From Ruminococcus sp. UBA1828 (lineage in GTDB: Bacteria > Bacillota > Clostridia > Oscillospirales > Ruminococcaceae): a stretch of DNA of 9,216 nt. Each line of letters starts with the position of its first letter. Within the stretch, counting starts at the first letter, position 1. Of the stretch, positions 6,005 through 9,216 are shown piece by piece. The notes beneath the pieces were generated by a model. That model saw nothing but the letters and a program-made list of their open reading frames with translations, was not told where the DNA came from and ran no database searches. The stretch covers positions 1 to 9,216 of the forward strand of contig DDJI01000060.1 in NCBI GenBank assembly GCA_002338885.1, given 5' to 3'. Both the position numbers and the translations under genes were made by a program.

Positions 6005-7906
6005 ATGAGCGGATTTATACCGGTATCACGGTCTGAAATGATACAGCTCGGCATAGAGCAGTTTGATTTTGTATATATAATAGGCGACGCCTATGTGGAT
6101 CACCCGAGCTTCGGCGCGGCGATAATATCGAGAGTTTTAGAGCATAACGGCTTTACGATAGGCATCATTGCGCAGCCCGACTGGCATAAGGATTTTGACT
6201 TTCAAAGACTGGGCAAGCCTAAACTTGCGTTTTTGGTTTCTGCGGGAAACATAGATTCCATGGTTGCCCACTACAGCGTGGCAAAGAGGAGAAGAAAATT
6301 CGATGCATATTCCCCGGGAAATGCTGCGGGAAAGCGTCCCGACAGGGCTGTGACGGTTTATTCAAACATTTTAAGAAGACTTTATCCCGATGTTCCCATA
6401 CTTATAGGCGGACTTGAGGCGTCACTTCGCAGATTTGCGCACTATGATTACTGGGATGACGAGGTAAAGCCCTCGGTGCTCGTCGATTCTCAGGCAGACA
6501 TTTTGATGTTCGGCATGGGTGAGAAGTGCATAGTGGAGCTTGCAAACAGGCTTAAAAACGGCGAGGATGTGCACTCTATCAGAGACGTCAGGGGCACGTG
6601 CTACCTCTGCCCGACAAGCGAAACCCCTTACGGCGGAGTGGAGTGCCCGTCGTACGAGATGGTAAAGCAAAACAAGCAGATGTACGCAAAGGCCTGCCGC
6701 ATACAGTATGACCAGCAGGACGAGGTTTACGGAAAAACCGTGCTGCAGCGCCACGGAAACATGATGCTTGTGCAAAACCCGCCGCCGTATGCGCTCACGA
6801 CAGAGGAACTTGACGAGGTTTACGACCTGCCGTACATGCGTACATATCACCCGATGTACGAAAAGGAGGGCGGCGTGCCGTCGATACTTGAAGTCAGGTT
6901 TTCCATAACCCACAACCGCGGATGCTTTGGATTTTGCAATTTTTGCTCTATAGCCTTGCATCAGGGGCGGAAAATATCCGTAAGAAGTGAGCAGTCGGTG
7001 CTCAAAGAAGCGGAGCTTTTGACCAAGCTGCCAGATTTTAAGGGATACATACACGATGTCGGGGGACCGACGGCGAATTTCAGGCGCACGTCATGCGATT
7101 TGCAGCTTGAGCACGGACTTTGCAAGGGCAGAAAGTGCTTAGCGCCGAAGCCATGCCCGAATTTAAAGGTAGATCACACCGAATATCTCGATATTTTAAG
7201 AAAGATGAGAGCTATAGACGGCGTGAAAAAGGTGTTTATACGCTCAGGAATAAGGTACGACTACCTTATGGAGGACAAAAACGACGAATTTATAACCGAA
7301 CTTATAAAGTACCACGTGAGCGGACAGCTCAAGGTTGCGCCGGAGCACTGCTCGGCACAGGTGCTTGACCGCATGGGCAAGCCGCACATAGAGGCGTACA
7401 AGAAGTTTCAAAAGAAATTTTACGAAATAAATCATCGCATCGGAAAAGAGCAATATCTCGTGCCATATCTTATGTCATCCCACCCGGGAAGCACGCTTAA
7501 AGAAGCGGTGGAGCTTGCGCTGTTTTTAAAGGAGCAGGGGATTCATCCGGAGCAGGTTCAGGACTTTTATCCCACGCCGGGAACGATTTCTACCTGCATG
7601 TTTTACACCGGTCTTGACCCGTACACGCTTGAGCCTGTGTACGTGGCGAGAACTCCGGAGGACAAGGCCATGCAGCGTGCACTGCTGCAGTATTTCATGC
7701 CCAAAAATCAGCGAAAGGTGATCATGGCGCTTGAAAAGGCGGGGAGAACGGATTTAATAGGCTTCACAAAGGATTGCCTTGTAAAGCCCGATGCGGAATA
7801 TCAGAGGAAGCAGGCGCAACGAAATGCTGCCGTAAGAAGCGGCGGAAGCGGAGGCAGGCATGGCACAAAGAAGCCGACAAGGGTTCAAAAAAAGCAAAGA
7901 AAATAA
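6005..7906 (+). CDS. ygiQ: YgiQ family radical SAM protein (UPF0313)
   Basis: This 633-residue protein matches the YgiQ/UPF0313 family. The radical SAM cluster motif is C307-FGF-C311-NF-C314, the CxxxCxxC form, within the family context NRGCFGFCNFCSIALHQGR. Upstream are the family segments PILIGGLEASLRRFAHYDYW (about 125-144) and a probable Rossmann-like N-terminal domain; downstream is HDVGGPTANF (about 350-359), then a C-terminal region with further conserved proline- and histidine-rich patches such as YPTPGT. The last 30 or so residues are a basic, Gly/Arg/Lys-rich tail. The substrate and reaction of the family are not established. The start is set by GGAGG at 5993-5997, seven bases ahead, and abuts the ftsK stop with no gap. 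Its last 47 bases also encode the start of the next gene. Confidence 0.94.
   Translation: MSGFIPVSRSEMIQLGIEQFDFVYIIGDAYVDHPSFGAAIISRVLEHNGFTIGIIAQPDWHKDFDFQRLGKPKLAFLVSAGNIDSMVAHYSVAKRRRKFDAYSPGNAAGKRPDRAVTVYSNILRRLYPDVPILIGGLEASLRRFAHYDYWDDEVKPSVLVDSQADILMFGMGEKCIVELANRLKNGEDVHSIRDVRGTCYLCPTSETPYGGVECPSYEMVKQNKQMYAKACRIQYDQQDEVYGKTVLQRHGNMMLVQNPPPYALTTEELDEVYDLPYMRTYHPMYEKEGGVPSILEVRFSITHNRGCFGFCNFCSIALHQGRKISVRSEQSVLKEAELLTKLPDFKGYIHDVGGPTANFRRTSCDLQLEHGLCKGRKCLAPKPCPNLKVDHTEYLDILRKMRAIDGVKKVFIRSGIRYDYLMEDKNDEFITELIKYHVSGQLKVAPEHCSAQVLDRMGKPHIEAYKKFQKKFYEINHRIGKEQYLVPYLMSSHPGSTLKEAVELALFLKEQGIHPEQVQDFYPTPGTISTCMFYTGLDPYTLEPVYVARTPEDKAMQRALLQYFMPKNQRKVIMALEKAGRTDLIGFTKDCLVKPDAEYQRKQAQRNAAVRSGGSGGRHGTKKPTRVQKKQRK
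7850..7854 (+). promoter_or_regulatory. Ribosome binding site inside ygiQ that sets the next gene's start
   Basis: GGAGG lies five bases before the ATG at 7860, inside the final part of ygiQ. It supports a genuine 47-base overlap between the two genes rather than a later start. The N-terminal residues it adds include a basic patch followed by the membrane anchor, as expected for a real N-terminus. Confidence 0.7.
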
Positions 7907-8846
7907 GTTTCCGGGCGGCACAAAATCGTTTATTGCGGTGCTGGCTGTCATAGCCGCGGCGCTGATCGGATACTTTATCGGCGGCGACTTCACAACTTCG
8001 CCTACGGTTAACACGCCGGATGATGCCCAAAGCGAAACGTCCGGCACAGCTCAAAGCAGCCAAACCGCACAGGTGCATTTTATAAACGTCGGGCAGGGAG
8101 ACTGTGAGCTTATAGTTGCCGACGACGGAACGACAATGCTCATAGATGCAGGCGAGTCCGAGTACGGTGCAACGGTTGTGGACTACATAAAGTCGCTCGG
8201 GATAACAAGGCTTGACTATGTCGTCGGAACGCATCCGCACTCCGATCACATAGGCGGCTTAAAGGATGTTTTGCTTTCGGATCTTGATGTCGGAGTAGTC
8301 ATAACTCCAAGCATACCGGATGAATATACGCCGACAACTAAAAGCTATGAGCGATTTATAGATGCGGTAGCTCAAAAGGGCTGCGAGGTAAGCGATGTGA
8401 CAGACGAAAGCTTTGACATGGGCTCGGGCAGGATAACCGTCATCGACACCGAGTATTCCTCAGACAACTACAATAACTACTCTGCGGTGATACTTTTTGA
8501 GTTCGGCGAAAACAGCTTTTTGTTTACCGGCGACATTGAAAAGACCATCGAAAAGCAGCTTGTAGAGAATGACGCGCCTATAGATGCGGATGTTTTGAAG
8601 GTTGCGCACCACGGAAGCAGCACATCTTCATGCTTTGATTTTCTCGACGCCGTAACGCCGGAGTACTGCGTGATAGAGTGCGGCGACTCAAGCTACAACC
8701 ACCCGAATCCGGACACCGTGACAAGGCTTAAAGCTTACACGCAAAACATCTACAGGACGGACAATCAGGGAAACATAGTGTTTACCTGCACGGCGGACGG
8801 CTTGAGCGTAACGTGCGAAAAGGGCGAGGAGGATGAAGCTGCGTGA
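7860..8846 (+). CDS. Membrane-anchored ComEC-like metallo-beta-lactamase hydrolase
   Basis: This 328-residue protein has a basic N-terminus, one membrane segment at about 23-41, a Thr/Ser-rich linker at about 44-70, and then a metallo-beta-lactamase fold domain like the C-terminal domain of ComEC/Rec2. Metal and fold motifs visible are NVGQGD (76-81), LIDAG (94-98), HPHSDH (125-130) followed by IGG, FTGD (222-225), VAHHGS (249-253) and NHPNP (280-284). By the positive-inside rule the catalytic domain should be outside the cell. The competence channel itself is absent, so this is a stand-alone hydrolase; ComEC-type domains are proposed to act on nucleic acid, but the substrate here is unknown. 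It overlaps ygiQ by 47 bases and the DUF3006 gene by four (GTGA), so all three are probably translated in a coupled way. The C-terminus is short and acidic. Confidence 0.9.
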   Translation: MAQRSRQGFKKSKENKFPGGTKSFIAVLAVIAAALIGYFIGGDFTTSPTVNTPDDAQSETSGTAQSSQTAQVHFINVGQGDCELIVADDGTTMLIDAGESEYGATVVDYIKSLGITRLDYVVGTHPHSDHIGGLKDVLLSDLDVGVVITPSIPDEYTPTTKSYERFIDAVAQKGCEVSDVTDESFDMGSGRITVIDTEYSSDNYNNYSAVILFEFGENSFLFTGDIEKTIEKQLVENDAPIDADVLKVAHHGSSTSSCFDFLDAVTPEYCVIECGDSSYNHPNPDTVTRLKAYTQNIYRTDNQGNIVFTCTADGLSVTCEKGEEDEAA

Positions 8847-9061
8847 AGCTGATAATTGATAGATTTGAGGAAGGATTTGCGGTGCTTGAAGCTCCCGATT
8901 GCAGCCACATAACTGTTCGGCGGGATGAAATGCCGGACGGCGCATGCGAGGGAAGCGTTTTGGAGTACTCAAACGGCGTATACAGCCTTGACACCGAAGA
9001 GACGGAAAAAAGAAGACGCATGATGCAGGAGAAACTGCGAAAACTCTTCAAAAACCGATAA
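8843..9061 (+). CDS. DUF3006 family small protein
   Basis: This 72-residue protein resembles the DUF3006 family, recognised by its start (IIDRFEEGFAVLE), the central ITVRRDEMPDGACEGSVL segment (about residues 23-40) and a basic, Glu/Lys/Arg-rich helical tail. It has no signal peptide or membrane segment, so it should be cytoplasmic. Translation starts at a GTG that overlaps the stop of the upstream hydrolase in GTGA, with GAGGAGG at 8826-8832 as a strong ribosome binding site. DUF3006 genes are commonly next to ComEC-like metallo-beta-lactamase genes in Bacillota, which supports the assignment. Function is unknown. Confidence 0.82.
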   Translation: MKLIIDRFEEGFAVLEAPDCSHITVRRDEMPDGACEGSVLEYSNGVYSLDTEETEKRRRMMQEKLRKLFKNR

Positions 9062-9089
9062 CATATCATCACAAACAGGACGGATAAAC

Positions 9090-9216
9090 ATGAACATGAC
9101 AAACACAGACGGCGTATCAAAGGACGTCTTTGAGCTATTGGAAGAAAAAAGAGACAAGGCGTCAAAGAGCCACAAAAAAATAGCTGATTTTATACTTGAG
9201 CACTATGACAAGGCGT
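9090..9216 (+). CDS. RpiR-family transcriptional regulator, N-terminal fragment (3' end outside window)
   Basis: Only the first 42 codons are present. The segment SKSHKKIADFILEHYDKA (residues about 25-42) matches the start of the RpiR N-terminal helix-turn-helix domain, whose members typically read as S-x-S-x-x-x-IADYIL. Full family members are about 280 residues, with a C-terminal SIS sugar-phosphate binding domain, and usually control sugar or amino-sugar genes; neither the SIS domain nor the targets can be seen here. AGGACGG at 9077-9083 precedes the ATG at 9090; a second ATG at 9096 is farther from it. The gene lies 28 bases after the DUF3006 gene on the same strand and could share its transcript, as there is no terminator hairpin between them. 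Confidence 0.8.
   Translation, partial: MNMTNTDGVSKDVFELLEEKRDKASKSHKKIADFILEHYDKA

Noticed and set aside
9062..9089. Possible terminator between the DUF3006 gene and the rpiR-like gene
   Set aside because: The 28-base gap contains no stem followed by a T run; it holds only the ribosome binding site of the next gene.

Overview
The window looks like a chromosomal segment from an anaerobic, Clostridia-like member of the Bacillota. The evidence is the TepA–YlzJ–FtsK/SpoIIIE gene order known from Bacillus and relatives, a UppP of the BacA family, purine-rich ribosome binding sites before nearly every gene, heavy use of ATA for isoleucine and AGA/AGG for arginine, and an RpiR-type regulator at the right edge. 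I see no rRNA, tRNA, CRISPR array, insertion sequence or prophage gene.

Layout. Positions 1–1298 (minus strand) hold the first 432 codons of an aconitate hydratase of the Aquifex/LeuC-like type; its 3' end lies beyond the left edge. Positions 1299–1635 are a divergent intergenic region. It has a sigma-A-like promoter for the aconitase pointing left, with a dyad just downstream, and a near-consensus promoter pointing right followed by a leader with three successive inverted repeats. From 1636 to 9061, seven plus-strand genes are packed with gaps of at most 37 bp or with overlaps: tepA, ylzJ, uppP, ftsK/spoIIIE, ygiQ, a membrane-anchored ComEC-like metallo-beta-lactamase hydrolase, and a DUF3006 protein. 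After 28 bp the first 42 codons of an RpiR-family regulator run off the right edge.

How the genes fit together. The first four plus-strand genes concern the envelope and chromosome: a ClpP-fold protease, its small conserved neighbour, the undecaprenyl-pyrophosphate phosphatase that recycles the lipid carrier for wall synthesis, and the septal DNA translocase. YgiQ is a radical SAM protein of unknown substrate. The last pair (exported MBL hydrolase plus DUF3006) is a recurring but uncharacterised pairing. Close packing suggests one transcription unit from the 1510–1538 promoter.

The most unusual signal is inside the aconitase gene. Its first ~55 codons use the same ATA/AGA-rich codons as the rest of the window, while everything after about codon 56–79 is GC-rich, with no ATA among 26 isoleucines and no AGA/AGG among 14 arginines. 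The switch falls in a strongly conserved stretch of the protein. That suggests either homologous replacement of most of the gene by foreign DNA or a chimeric assembly join. I found no convincing new defence or mobile system; most of the rest is ordinary core genome.
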